From: Streptomyces albipurpureus
GTDB lineage: Bacteria > Actinomycetota > Actinomycetes > Streptomycetales > Streptomycetaceae
DNA length: 64,000 nucleotides
Assembly: GCF_023701525.1 (NCBI RefSeq)
Contig: NZ_JAMQAW010000070.1
Coordinates: 1 to 64,000, forward strand
Reading direction: 5' to 3'
Positions 50,918-59,354 of the stretch are shown one piece after another. Made by a program: the position numbers and the translations under genes. Under the pieces are notes generated by a model. It worked only from the letters and a program-made list of their open reading frames with translations. It did no database searches and was not told where the DNA came from. Positions within the stretch are counted from its first letter, which is position 1. Each line of letters starts with the position of its first letter.

Positions 50918-51877
50918 CTATCCGGCGGCTGACGCGAGCACGGGCAGCTCACCCGCCCGCGCGATGGCACGGTGCTCCGACGGCCGTATCCCCATGGTCC
51001 GCTTGAACGCCACACTCAGCGCGTACGCATTCGAGTAGCCGACCTGACGGGACACGGCTTCCACCGTGTCGTCGGTGCGCGCCAGCAGATCGGCGGCCAG
51101 GCAGATGCGCCACTCGGTGAGGTAGGTCATGGGTGGTTGCCCGACCAGTTCGCTGAATCGTTGGGCGAAACGGGCCCGGGACGCCCCGGCCTCGGAGGCC
51201 AGCGCGGCAACGGTCCACGGACGTGCCGGATCGCCGTGGATCAGTCGTAGCGCGCGGCCGACCGTGGGATCTCCGTGCGCCCGGTACCAGGCGGGCGCCT
51301 GTGCCTCCGGCCGTTCGAACCAGTCCCGCAGGGTGGTGACGAGGAGCAGATCGAGCAGCCGGTCCAAGACCACCTGCCGTCCCGGCACATCCCGCGCTAT
51401 CTCCAGGGAGATCATCCCCAGCGGCGGGCAACCCTCAGCGGCGGCGGGCACCCGGGCGATAGGCGGAAGGGCGTCCAGTACCCGTTGCGAGACACTGCCC
51501 CGAACCTGGTAGGTGCCCTTCAGCAGCACGATCTCCTGGCGTTCCGGAGAACACATCGGCATGTCACCCAGGATGAGCCGCCCGTCCGGGGTCGTACAGC
51601 GGTCACCTTCATGGACGAGTGCCAGGGGTGCGGTACCGGGATCGTCGGAGACCGTGTACGGCTCCGGTCCACGGACCAGGACGATATCCCCGGGCCGCAG
51701 TGGAACCGGCTCGCTGCCGTCCGGGGTCACCCAGGCCGTTCCGCTGACCATGGTGAGCAGGGCGAGGGGCGTCCGCTCCAGAAACCGCAACGACCAGGGC
51801 GGGTTCAGGGCCGACTGGTCGAACAGCGCACCCTGGGGCCGCACCTCGTGCAGGAGGCCTGACAGTGCATCGTCCAT
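50918..51877 (-). CDS. AraC-family regulator with cupin domain
   Basis: A protein of 319 residues. The N-terminal cupin-type AraC-binding domain (PLRPGDIVLVRGPEPYTVSD) precedes a C-terminal two-HTH domain (ASEAGASRARFAQRFSELVG, VSRQVGYSNAYALSVAFKRT, ending RPSEHR). Such regulators often sense small carbonyl or aromatic compounds. It is divergent from the NmrA-type gene at 52033, and the region between them carries four similar half-sites. An upstream in-frame ATG at 51925 would extend the protein into the half-site array. Confidence 0.9.
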   Translation of the reverse strand: MDDALSGLLHEVRPQGALFDQSALNPPWSLRFLERTPLALLTMVSGTAWVTPDGSEPVPLRPGDIVLVRGPEPYTVSDDPGTAPLALVHEGDRCTTPDGRLILGDMPMCSPERQEIVLLKGTYQVRGSVSQRVLDALPPIARVPAAAEGCPPLGMISLEIARDVPGRQVVLDRLLDLLLVTTLRDWFERPEAQAPAWYRAHGDPTVGRALRLIHGDPARPWTVAALASEAGASRARFAQRFSELVGQPPMTYLTEWRICLAADLLARTDDTVEAVSRQVGYSNAYALSVAFKRTMGIRPSEHRAIARAGELPVLASAAG

Positions 51878-51910
51878 GAGGGGAAGTGTAGGAGCGGGCG
51901 TTGAGAACCG

Positions 51911-51999
51911 GAGACGCTCAGACATCCAAGACGCTCAGCCATCCGGGGGGATCTGGTATTCGAGACGATCAGACATCGAAACGGGAGTTTCAGCCATCC
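51911..51999 (+). promoter_or_regulatory. Array of four 17-bp half-sites (AraC operator candidate)
   Basis: GAGACGCTCAGACATCC (51911-51927) and AAGACGCTCAGCCATCC (51928-51944) are direct neighbours. GAGACGATCAGACATCG (51962-51978) lies exactly two units further on. TCAGCCATCC recurs at 51990-51999. The array covers the whole divergent promoter region between the AraC and NmrA genes. Confidence 0.7.
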
Positions 52000-52032
52000 T
52001 CCGTACCGCTCTACTCGGATTGACTGTTCTGC

Positions 52033-52875
52033 ATGACAACTTCTTCTCCTCCTTCTGTTCTGGTGACCGGCGGTACGGGCAAGACGGGCAGCCGGGTCGC
52101 CGATGTTCTGCAACGGCGCGGGATCGCCGTGCGGGTGGCCTCGCGATCGAGTCGGACGCGTTTCGACTGGTCGGATCGCACCACCTGGAGTGCGGCACTC
52201 TCCGGGGTGCGCGCGGTCTATGTGGTGGGCTCGGAAGACCCGAGCGAGGCGGACGATCTGGGCGCCTTCGTGAAGACGGCCGCCGAGCATGGTGTCCAGC
52301 GTCTGGTGCTGCTCTCCGCCCGGGTGTGGGCGGACATCGACGATGGCAGCGGCCATCTACTCGCGACGGAGAACGTCGTACGCTCCTCCGGCCTGGAGTG
52401 GACGATTCTGCGGCCGACCTGGTTCGCGCAGAACTTCACCGAACTCCCCTTGTTCACCGCGGCCTTGGCCAAGGGCGAGCTGCGGCTCCCGGTGGGGGAG
52501 GGGCGAGAGCCCTTCGTCGACCTCGACGATCTGGCGGAGGTGGCGGCGGCCACGCTGACCGAGGAAGGCCATGCGGGCCGCACCTACGCACTCTCCGGCC
52601 CACGCGCCCTGACCTTCGGTGAGGCGATCGCGGCGATCGCCGAGGCCTCGGGGCTTGACCTGCGCTATGTCCCGGTGACGGAGGAGGAGTACCTCCGTGA
52701 GGCTGTCTCAGAAGGCCTTCCCGCTGACTTCGCCGCAGTCTTCGCCGAACTGCTGGGCCATATCCGCTCGGGTGAGAGCGAACGGCTGTCGGTCGGGGTA
52801 CGGGAAGCACTGAACCGGGAGCCGTCGGACTACGCGGCCTATGTCGCCCGTACGGACTTCTCCTCACTGGGGTGA
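52033..52875 (+). CDS. NmrA-like NAD(P)-binding oxidoreductase/sensor
   Basis: A protein of 280 residues, an atypical short-chain dehydrogenase: nucleotide-binding VLVTGGTGKTGSRVADVLQR (8-27), then RLVLLSARVWADIDDGSG, TILRPTWFAQNFTELPLF and VGEGREPFVDLDDLAEVAA. NmrA/HSCARG-type proteins may act as redox sensors or as quinone/NAD(P)H reductases. It is the likely target of the divergent AraC regulator. Confidence 0.9.
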   Translation: MTTSSPPSVLVTGGTGKTGSRVADVLQRRGIAVRVASRSSRTRFDWSDRTTWSAALSGVRAVYVVGSEDPSEADDLGAFVKTAAEHGVQRLVLLSARVWADIDDGSGHLLATENVVRSSGLEWTILRPTWFAQNFTELPLFTAALAKGELRLPVGEGREPFVDLDDLAEVAAATLTEEGHAGRTYALSGPRALTFGEAIAAIAEASGLDLRYVPVTEEEYLREAVSEGLPADFAAVFAELLGHIRSGESERLSVGVREALNREPSDYAAYVARTDFSSLG

Positions 52876-54377
52876 CCAGGCGGATCCTCTCCACGGAGGG
52901 GCGCCAGACGCTCCACCACATGCGGTGGAGCGGGAGTTCCCCAGTCGAATGACCACGGTTGGTGACGGATCTGTCCGTGCCGGGTGGGTCCCGATGGCCG
53001 CACCTGCCGGTGGCGTCCACGGGACGGGAAGACAGCCGCAGCACCCAGGTCAGGGCGAGGCGGATGCCGGAGCAGACGGGCCGGATGACCGCGCACATGG
53101 GTCGGATCGCCTCCTTCCAAGCAGGTTCGGCCAAGCCTGGGCGGTGTGCCGGTAGCGGGTCCCGCCAGGGCGCGGCTCTCCATACGGGGGTTGGAATGGC
53201 ACGGGGGTTGGAATGGCACGGGGGTTGGAATGGCACGGGGGTTGGAATGGCACGGGGGTTGGAATGGCCCCGGCAATCCGTGCGGGGGCCCGGATGGGAC
53301 CGGGGCCGGTAACCCGTCCACGGGAGTGCGGTCGCCGTGGGCGGGAGACCTCAGCTGTGCGGTTCGGGCCGTTGGGGGGCGGGCGGAAGCCGGGCTCCGC
53401 GTTCCGGATGCGCATACTGATCGGGTCGCGCACCGCTCATCGAAAAGGCGTCGCCGACGCGCAGCGCGGCACCGACGATGAGCCGGTCGCGGAAGAGGCA
53501 GTACTCGGCCTCTTCCGCTCGCGCACGGGAATTCCCCATGTCCGCAAGGGAAAGCGGACGTTGGTGGCAGCAGCACAAGGTTCATGGGAGTGTGCTCCGG
53601 CTGCGGGCACTGGCTTATGAATCCAGAGCCGGCAACCCTGACCGGATGGTCGTGCTCTGTCTCCTGCGAACGATGCGCTGTGTCGTCGGCTGGGCAGCCC
53701 TGTCGCCGGACCCGCAGGGTCGGATTGAACGGGCCGCGTATGGCGGGCGATGGTGCCTGATCGCTTCCGCCTGGCACCGAAGCCTTGCCGAGCTGAGAAG
53801 GCCCCAGCCTGAAACCGCAGGCTATCCCGTGATGCCTGCCTGGCCCCAACTAAAAGGTTCGACAACGCATTTGAGAGGCTGGTAGCATCGACGCCCTTTC
53901 GGCGGCGATAGGCTTTTCTCGGGTGATATTTCAACGTGATGCAGGTAAGTGACCAGCGGCTTTGAGTATCGCGTCAAGTGAATCCGCCTATCACGGAATT
54001 TCAGGGTTTGGGTAACGGGCTTTGATTCCCTTGTATGGCTACCAGTCCTTCCTGGTGGTGCGGCGGTGAGGGCTATCACGTGTTAGGGATGGTGAAGTAC
54101 TCAAAGGGGCCTGAAAGGCTCCCTGGCCTTGTTTTCGCAGGTCAGGAGTTGCCTGGATAGGGCGATCCCGGGTGGAGTGCAGATGGTCGGCAGGTTATTT
54201 TCTGGCCGCTTGAGCGGCGCTATCGAGTCATCGAAAACGGAATGCTTTCCTCGGTATGGCCTCGGCGGCATGGTTTTTGACGTCGCCACATCGCACCGGA
54301 TGTAGCGGCCACTGTTCGCGCGGCGGATCCATTAGTGCGCGTGACCAGTGCCGTCAAGTCCCACCCTAGGAGAATCC
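52876..54377. other. About 1.5 kb gene-free region
   Basis: No supported gene. The left part (to about 53870) is GC-rich, with a 17-bp tandem repeat at 53184-53268. The right part (53880-54370) is distinctly AT-richer than the rest of the window and leads into the secreted-protein gene. Frames spanning the tandem repeat only translate its period. Confidence 0.5.
53184..53268 (+). repeat. 17-bp tandem repeat, five identical units
   Basis: ACGGGGGTTGGAATGGC is repeated five times without change (53184-53200, 53201-53217, 53218-53234, 53235-53251, 53252-53268). It is non-coding as far as visible. Confidence 0.95.
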
Positions 54378-54731
54378 GTGAAGCGTCGATTTGCGGCAGC
54401 TTTGCCGGCACTTGCCGCAGTGGCCATTTCCCTCCCGCTCACTCTTGCCACACCGGCGATGGCATCTGCGCCGTGCGGCTCGGGCGCCTCTGACAAGGAC
54501 AGCACCTCCTGGCAGAGCACCGCGGGCAACGGGACCAATCAGAGAAGCGGTTCGTCCACCAGCTGTATCGTCACCGGGGTGGCCTACGCGAACCACAATC
54601 TGGACTACCACTGCTACACCAGAGTCAGTTCCACCGAGACCTGGACCTACCTCAGGAACGACGCCACCAACGTCTACGGGTGGATTCGCGACGACAAGCT
54701 GAGTGACGGTGGCAGCTTCAACGCGTGCTGA
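54378..54731 (+). CDS. Small secreted SH3-like protein
   Basis: A protein of 117 residues, with a signal peptide (VKRRFAAALPALAAVAISLP, cleavage after ATPAMAS). The mature domain of about 87 residues carries four cysteines (near 33, 63, 79 and the C-terminal residue 117), and YTRVSSTETWTYLRND with VYGWIRDDKL is typical of bacterial SH3 domains that bind peptidoglycan. GTG 54378 has AGGAGA 5 bases upstream. Preceded by an unusually AT-rich upstream region, suggesting developmental or specialised regulation. Confidence 0.8.
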   Translation: MKRRFAAALPALAAVAISLPLTLATPAMASAPCGSGASDKDSTSWQSTAGNGTNQRSGSSTSCIVTGVAYANHNLDYHCYTRVSSTETWTYLRNDATNVYGWIRDDKLSDGGSFNAC

Positions 54732-54785
54732 CCACCCCTCGATGAGCGGGGTTGTTCCGTTGTGAACGATCGTTCCAGCTGATCT

Positions 54786-54822
54786 CAGTGCGCACCGGGG
54801 GGACAGTTCCCGGTGCGCACTG
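54786..54822 (+). terminator. Terminator after the SH3-like gene
   Basis: Perfect 14-bp arms CAGTGCGCACCGGG (54786-54799) and CCCGGTGCGCACTG (54809-54822) with a 9-base loop, then AATTGCTT. Confidence 0.8.
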
Positions 54823-54988
54823 AATTGCTTCCGGGGGGAATGAGAGCGGCTGTCGCCCGCTCACGACGGCGAAAGCCGGCCGTGGTCACTTGCCGCTGAC
54901 TCTCAACGGCGCTGACCAGTCCGGTGATTGCCCGTCAACGCATAGGCTCTCCAGGTACCTCGGGTACTCGCCTCAAAGGAGCCTCGCT

Positions 54989-55690
54989 GTGAGCCCTCGT
55001 ATCCTCGTCGCCGAGGACGATGTCAAGCAGGCACGGTTGATACGCATCTATCTGGAGCGCGAGGGCAACGAGGTACAGATCGTCGCCGACGGTCGCTCGG
55101 CGATCGATCGCGCACGCTCCACCCGACCCGATCTCATCGTGCTCGATGTGATGATGCCGCACGTCGACGGCCTCGATGTCTGTCGCATCCTGCGCACGGA
55201 GTCCCAGGTCCCCATCCTGCTGCTCACCGCGAGAACCACCGAAGAGGACATGCTGCTCGGCCTGGACCTGGGAGCCGATGACTACATGACCAAGCCCTAC
55301 AGCCCGAGGGAGCTGACCGCGAGGGTCAGGGCTCTGCTACGGCGGGCGAAGGCCGCCGGGCGCTCCGGTCCCACCGTGTTCAGGGTCGGCGAGCTGGAGG
55401 TGGACCCCGCGCGTTTCGAAGTGCGGGTCGCGGGCGATCCCGTGGTGCTGACCGGCAAGGAGTTCGCCATCCTGGGCGTGCTGGCGGAGGAGCCGGGACG
55501 GGTCTTCACCAGGGCCCAGATCATCGACAGGGTCTTCGGCTTCGACCAGAACGTCATGGAGCGCACGGTTGACGCCCATGTGATGAATCTGCGGCGGAAA
55601 CTGGAGAAGGGGCCGGGCCGTCACCAGTATGTGGAGACGGTCTACGGGCGCGGCTACCGTCTGACCGTCCCCTCGGGTGCGGCGCGGTGA
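54989..55690 (+). CDS. OmpR/PhoB-family response regulator
   Basis: A protein of 233 residues. The receiver domain has the acidic pair ED (9-10), phospho-acceptor Asp in LIVLDVMMP (about 52), and Lys in DYMTKPYSPREL. The winged-helix output domain ends RRKLEKGPGRHQYVETVYGR GYR. GTG 54989 with AAAGGAG. Its stop overlaps the kinase start as GTGA. Confidence 0.95.
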   Translation: MSPRILVAEDDVKQARLIRIYLEREGNEVQIVADGRSAIDRARSTRPDLIVLDVMMPHVDGLDVCRILRTESQVPILLLTARTTEEDMLLGLDLGADDYMTKPYSPRELTARVRALLRRAKAAGRSGPTVFRVGELEVDPARFEVRVAGDPVVLTGKEFAILGVLAEEPGRVFTRAQIIDRVFGFDQNVMERTVDAHVMNLRRKLEKGPGRHQYVETVYGRGYRLTVPSGAAR

Positions 55691-57342
55691 GCTTCCGGCT
55701 GCGGGCGGTCAGCCTGCTGATGCTCGTCGCCCTGGTGGCCACGGCGGCGACCGCCTGGCTGACCTGGCGCCAGGCCACCGGGCAGGTGGAGAAGTCCGTC
55801 ACCGCAGGACAGCAGGAGGTCGCCCGTATCACCGGCGCTCTGCGGGAGTACGGGTACGTCCACGGCACCTGGGACGGTCTCTCGCCCACGGTGAGCGGGC
55901 TCGCGAAGGACACCGGGCAGCGCATCCGGGTCGCCACGGAGTCCGATGTGCTCCTTGCCGACTCCGATGCGCTGGCCGGCCGTGAGCCGCGCAAGGTGAG
56001 TCGGCAGCCTCCGGTCCTGGTCGATTCCCGTCCGGACATCCGCCTCCCTGAAGGGCTCGAACCGCGCACTGCGTTGAAGCGCACCGTCGGTCTGATAGGC
56101 GAGTACCGGTCCACCGTGCACTACGCGGCCTGTCTGACCCGAGCGGGCGCCAGGGTGAGCGTCCACCCCGATGGTTCCGGCCTTCCCCAGATCAACTCCG
56201 ACCACAGCTCGTCACCTTGTGTGAAGTCACGGGAGATGACCGATCCGGAGTCCGACCGGGTCCATGAAGCGGTCTCGGAGTGCGAGTTCGAAACGCCGTT
56301 GAACGCCTGCCTCCAACGCGTCTTCAAGAAACAGATCGTGTCCGCCGCGCCACCGCGGCTCGAAGTGCGGCTGGGCGTTCTGGACGAGTCCCCGCCGACC
56401 CTCGCCGCCGCGCCGGCCGTTGGCGTGGCCGCGGGGGTGGCGCTCGCTGTCATCCTCGGTGCGCTGCTGCTGAGCCGGGCCGTACTCCGTCCCATCCATG
56501 CCCTGACCCTGGCCGCCCGCAGGCTGGGAGAGGGCGAACTGAGCCGCCGCGTACCCGCCTCCGGGAAGGACGAGATCGCCGAACTGGGGCGGGCCTTCAA
56601 CCGCATGGCCATCTCCATCCAGGACGGGGAGCAGCGACAGCGCCGACTCACCGGCGACATCGCCCATGAGCTGCGTACCCCGCTGGCCAATCTCCGAGGC
56701 TATCTGGAGGCGCTCCAGGACGGGTTCGTCGAGCCGACCTCGGAACTCTTCGACTCGCTGCATGAAGAGGTGATGCTGCAGCAGCGGATCGTGGACGACC
56801 TCCAGGATCTGGCCCTCGCCGAAGCCGGGGCGCTCACCTATCACCGTGCGGACATCGACCTGCGGGAGCTCCTGGAGACGTGCAGGGTCGCCCTGCGGAC
56901 CCAGGCCGAGAGCGCGGGGGTCGTGCTGGTCGTGGAGGCGACGCACCCCGTGCATGTCCACGCCGATGCCGATCGGTTGCGGCAGGTCGTGGGCAATCTG
57001 GTGGGCAACGCGCTGAGGGCCACGGCGCCCGGTGGCACCGTGACCCTGGCTCTCGTTCCGCAGGGGGAGTTGGTGATCGTCGAGGTGAGGGATACGGGCA
57101 AGGGGATTCCCGCCGACGACCTCCCCCATCTCTTCGACCGCTTCTGGCGGGCCGACGCCTCCCGTGGGCGGGCCACCGGGGGCAGCGGCCTCGGACTCTC
57201 CATCGCCCGCCAGATCGTGACCGACCACCGGGGGTCCATCGATGTGCGGAGCACGGTGGGCGCGGGGACCTCGTTCACCATTGTGCTCGCCGTGGCAGGA
57301 ACGGCGAACGGTCTCCAAACCGCCCCCGCGGCGGCCAGTTGA
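55687..57342 (+). CDS. Membrane sensor histidine kinase
   Basis: A protein of 551 residues. First transmembrane helix 7-27; an extracytoplasmic sensor of about 210 residues with four to five cysteines (AACL, SPCVKS, SECEFE, NACLQ); second helix about 240-262; HAMP; H-box DIAHELRTPLANLRGY; N, G1 (EVRDTGKGIPADDLPHLFDR), F and G2 (GGSGLGLSIARQI) boxes. Cognate to the coupled response regulator. The convergent lipoprotein/ABC export operon is a probable target; the sensor cysteines suggest an envelope-stress or peptide ligand. Confidence 0.94.
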   Translation: MSFRLRAVSLLMLVALVATAATAWLTWRQATGQVEKSVTAGQQEVARITGALREYGYVHGTWDGLSPTVSGLAKDTGQRIRVATESDVLLADSDALAGREPRKVSRQPPVLVDSRPDIRLPEGLEPRTALKRTVGLIGEYRSTVHYAACLTRAGARVSVHPDGSGLPQINSDHSSSPCVKSREMTDPESDRVHEAVSECEFETPLNACLQRVFKKQIVSAAPPRLEVRLGVLDESPPTLAAAPAVGVAAGVALAVILGALLLSRAVLRPIHALTLAARRLGEGELSRRVPASGKDEIAELGRAFNRMAISIQDGEQRQRRLTGDIAHELRTPLANLRGYLEALQDGFVEPTSELFDSLHEEVMLQQRIVDDLQDLALAEAGALTYHRADIDLRELLETCRVALRTQAESAGVVLVVEATHPVHVHADADRLRQVVGNLVGNALRATAPGGTVTLALVPQGELVIVEVRDTGKGIPADDLPHLFDRFWRADASRGRATGGSGLGLSIARQIVTDHRGSIDVRSTVGAGTSFTIVLAVAGTANGLQTAPAAAS

Positions 57343-57378
57343 ACGGTTCGGACCCCCACCCCGGGGTCCGAACCGTTC
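57341..57378. terminator. Bidirectional terminator between kinase and ABC operon
   Basis: Perfect 16-bp arms, GAACGGTTCGGACCCC (57341-57356) and its complement (57363-57378), with a 6-base loop. The first arm overlaps the last bases of the kinase gene; 57385 ends the convergent operon. Confidence 0.85.
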
Positions 57379-57384
57379 AGGGAG

Positions 57385-58596
57385 TCACGTGCCCGCCAGT
57401 GCCTGCGTCGGTGCGAGCCGCCCCGCCCGCACCGCTGGATAGAGCCCGGCGAGCGCGCCGATGAGCAGCGTCACCCCCATGCCGGCGCCCGCGGCCCACA
57501 TCGGCACCTCGGTCGGCCAGTCGCGCAGATACGCGTATCCCGCGGTGATGGCCGTACCCAGCACCGTCCCACCGAGCCCGCCCAGAGCCGACAGCAGCAG
57601 CGCCTCGGCCACGAACTGGCCCCGGATCTGGCCGCTGGTGGCGCCCAGCGATCTGCGCAGCCCGATCTCCGGGCGGCGCTCCAGTACCGAGATGACCATG
57701 GTGTTGCCCACTCCGACGCCACCCACCAGCAGGGCGACCCCGCCGAGGCCGAGGAGCAGACCCGTCAGCGCGGACTCGGTCGCCTCCCGTGCGGCGAGGG
57801 CGTCCGACGGCCGGGAGACCAGGACCTCACCAGGGTTCGCCGGGTTGGCCGTCGACGCGAGAACGTCCCGTACCGTCTTCACCCTGTCGTCCCTGGCTCG
57901 GACATACACCGTGGAAGGGTGGCCGTCAAAGCCCAGATACGTCTGAGCGGCCCGCCAGCCGACGAGGGCCGACTGGTCGATCTCCGGCGCGAGCGGCACC
58001 GGTTTCAACACACCGACCAGCGAGAACCACTTCCCGCCCAGCCACAGCCGGGTGCCCGGGGTGTGCACATCCAGCCTGCGGGCGGCCTGCGCTCCCAGGA
58101 CGACGGCGGGGTACTGCTCGGTCGCGGACCGGAGCCATCGGCCGTTGTGTATCCGGCCGCCGACCGTCGCCAGCAGATCCGGCCCGGCCGCTGCCACCTC
58201 CACACTGCTCGTCCGGCCCGGCGGGACGTGCTCATTGCGGTACACGGAGGCATCCTTGACCGCCCCCGTGGCCGCCACCTGCTCTACGGGACCGATGCGC
58301 TGGACCATGGGGACCGTGTCCCGCGGTAGGGGCTTCTTCTGGCCGTCGGTGCCCTGACCGGGGGCGACGCGGAGCATGTTGGTGCCCAGGCTGTCGAGTT
58401 CGCGATCGACCTCGGCCCGGCTGGAGCTGGAGATGCCCACCACCGCGACCATCGCGGCGACACCGATGGCGATGCCCAGCGCGGAAAGAAAGACCCGGAG
58501 CGGTCGGGTGCGCAGCCCGGTGCCGCCCAGCCGGATGATGTCGGGCGGCCCCAACCGCGCGGGACGCAGCACGGGCGCCCCACGGCGTCGGCTCAT
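57385..58596 (-). CDS. MacB-like ABC transporter permease (FtsX fold)
   Basis: A protein of 403 residues. First helix at about 38-58 (ALGIAIGVAAMVAVVGISSS), a large extracytoplasmic domain (about 65-270), then three C-terminal helices with GNTMVISVLERRPEIGLRRS, the family's conserved loop. Its start overlaps the ATPase gene (58593-58596, ATGA). Works with 58593-59354 and the adaptor at 59351-60838 as an efflux or lipoprotein-handling pump. Confidence 0.92.
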   Translation of the reverse strand: MSRRRGAPVLRPARLGPPDIIRLGGTGLRTRPLRVFLSALGIAIGVAAMVAVVGISSSSRAEVDRELDSLGTNMLRVAPGQGTDGQKKPLPRDTVPMVQRIGPVEQVAATGAVKDASVYRNEHVPPGRTSSVEVAAAGPDLLATVGGRIHNGRWLRSATEQYPAVVLGAQAARRLDVHTPGTRLWLGGKWFSLVGVLKPVPLAPEIDQSALVGWRAAQTYLGFDGHPSTVYVRARDDRVKTVRDVLASTANPANPGEVLVSRPSDALAAREATESALTGLLLGLGGVALLVGGVGVGNTMVISVLERRPEIGLRRSLGATSGQIRGQFVAEALLLSALGGLGGTVLGTAITAGYAYLRDWPTEVPMWAAGAGMGVTLLIGALAGLYPAVRAGRLAPTQALAGT

Positions 58597-59354
58597 CGCT
58601 GGGTCTCCGGGCGGGCCATCACGGGTCCGCTGTCCGCGACGATCCGACCGTCCCGCATTTCGACCCTACGGTCCAACTGCGCGGCCATCTCCCGGTCATG
58701 GGTGATGACCACCACCGTGGTCCCTGCCGTGTGCAACTCCCGCAGCAGTTCGAGTACCGCTGCCCCTGATGCCGAGTCGAGGTTGCCGGTGGGCTCGTCC
58801 GCGAGGAGCAGCGCCGGTTCTCCGATCACTGCTCGCGCGACCGCGGCCCGTTGGCGTTCGCCGCCGGAGAGCTGATGGGGGAGATGCCCGATCCGGTGGT
58901 CCAGGCCCACCCGCGACAGCGCCTTGGCCGCCCTGCGCCGCCGCTCCCTCAGGGGGACACCCGCGTAGAGCAGACCGTCGGCGACCGTGTCGAGCACCGG
59001 CACGCCCACCGCCAGATGGAACTGCTGGAACACGAAACCGATGCGCTGCGCCCGGAGGGCGGAGACCTCGCGGTCGGTCAGCTCGTCGATCCGGTGGCCG
59101 TCGACGGTGACCCGGCCCGAGGACGGCAGGTCGAGCGTGCCCATCAGATGCAGCATGGTCGACTTGCCCGATCCGGAGTGGCCCACGACGGCGACCAGTT
59201 CCCCGTATCCGATTGCCAGATCGACCTCGCTGACGGCCGTGACCTGGCCCGCGTAGGTCTTGGAGACCCGGAGGAACTCGACCACGGGCGCGACTGTCGA
59301 CGGCTCCCGGGTCTGCGGGGCGGCTGAGGGGCTCGTCGGGCTCGCTGATGTCAC
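58593..59354 (-). CDS. MacB/LolD-like ABC ATPase
   Basis: A protein of 253 residues. Walker A GHSGSGKST, Q-loop VFQQFHLAVGVPVLDTV, signature LSGGERQRAAVARA, Walker B ALLLADEPTGNLDSASG, and switch histidine VVVITHDREMA. GTG 59354 overlaps the adaptor stop by 4 bp. Shares an operon with the lipoprotein, adaptor and permease. Confidence 0.95.
   Translation of the reverse strand: MTSASPTSPSAAPQTREPSTVAPVVEFLRVSKTYAGQVTAVSEVDLAIGYGELVAVVGHSGSGKSTMLHLMGTLDLPSSGRVTVDGHRIDELTDREVSALRAQRIGFVFQQFHLAVGVPVLDTVADGLLYAGVPLRERRRRAAKALSRVGLDHRIGHLPHQLSGGERQRAAVARAVIGEPALLLADEPTGNLDSASGAAVLELLRELHTAGTTVVVITHDREMAAQLDRRVEMRDGRIVADSGPVMARPETQR

Noticed and set aside
53146..53620. Frames coding MARGLEWHGGWNG-type repeats
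   Set aside because: They are only translations of the 17-bp tandem repeat; no start signal and no conserved flanks.
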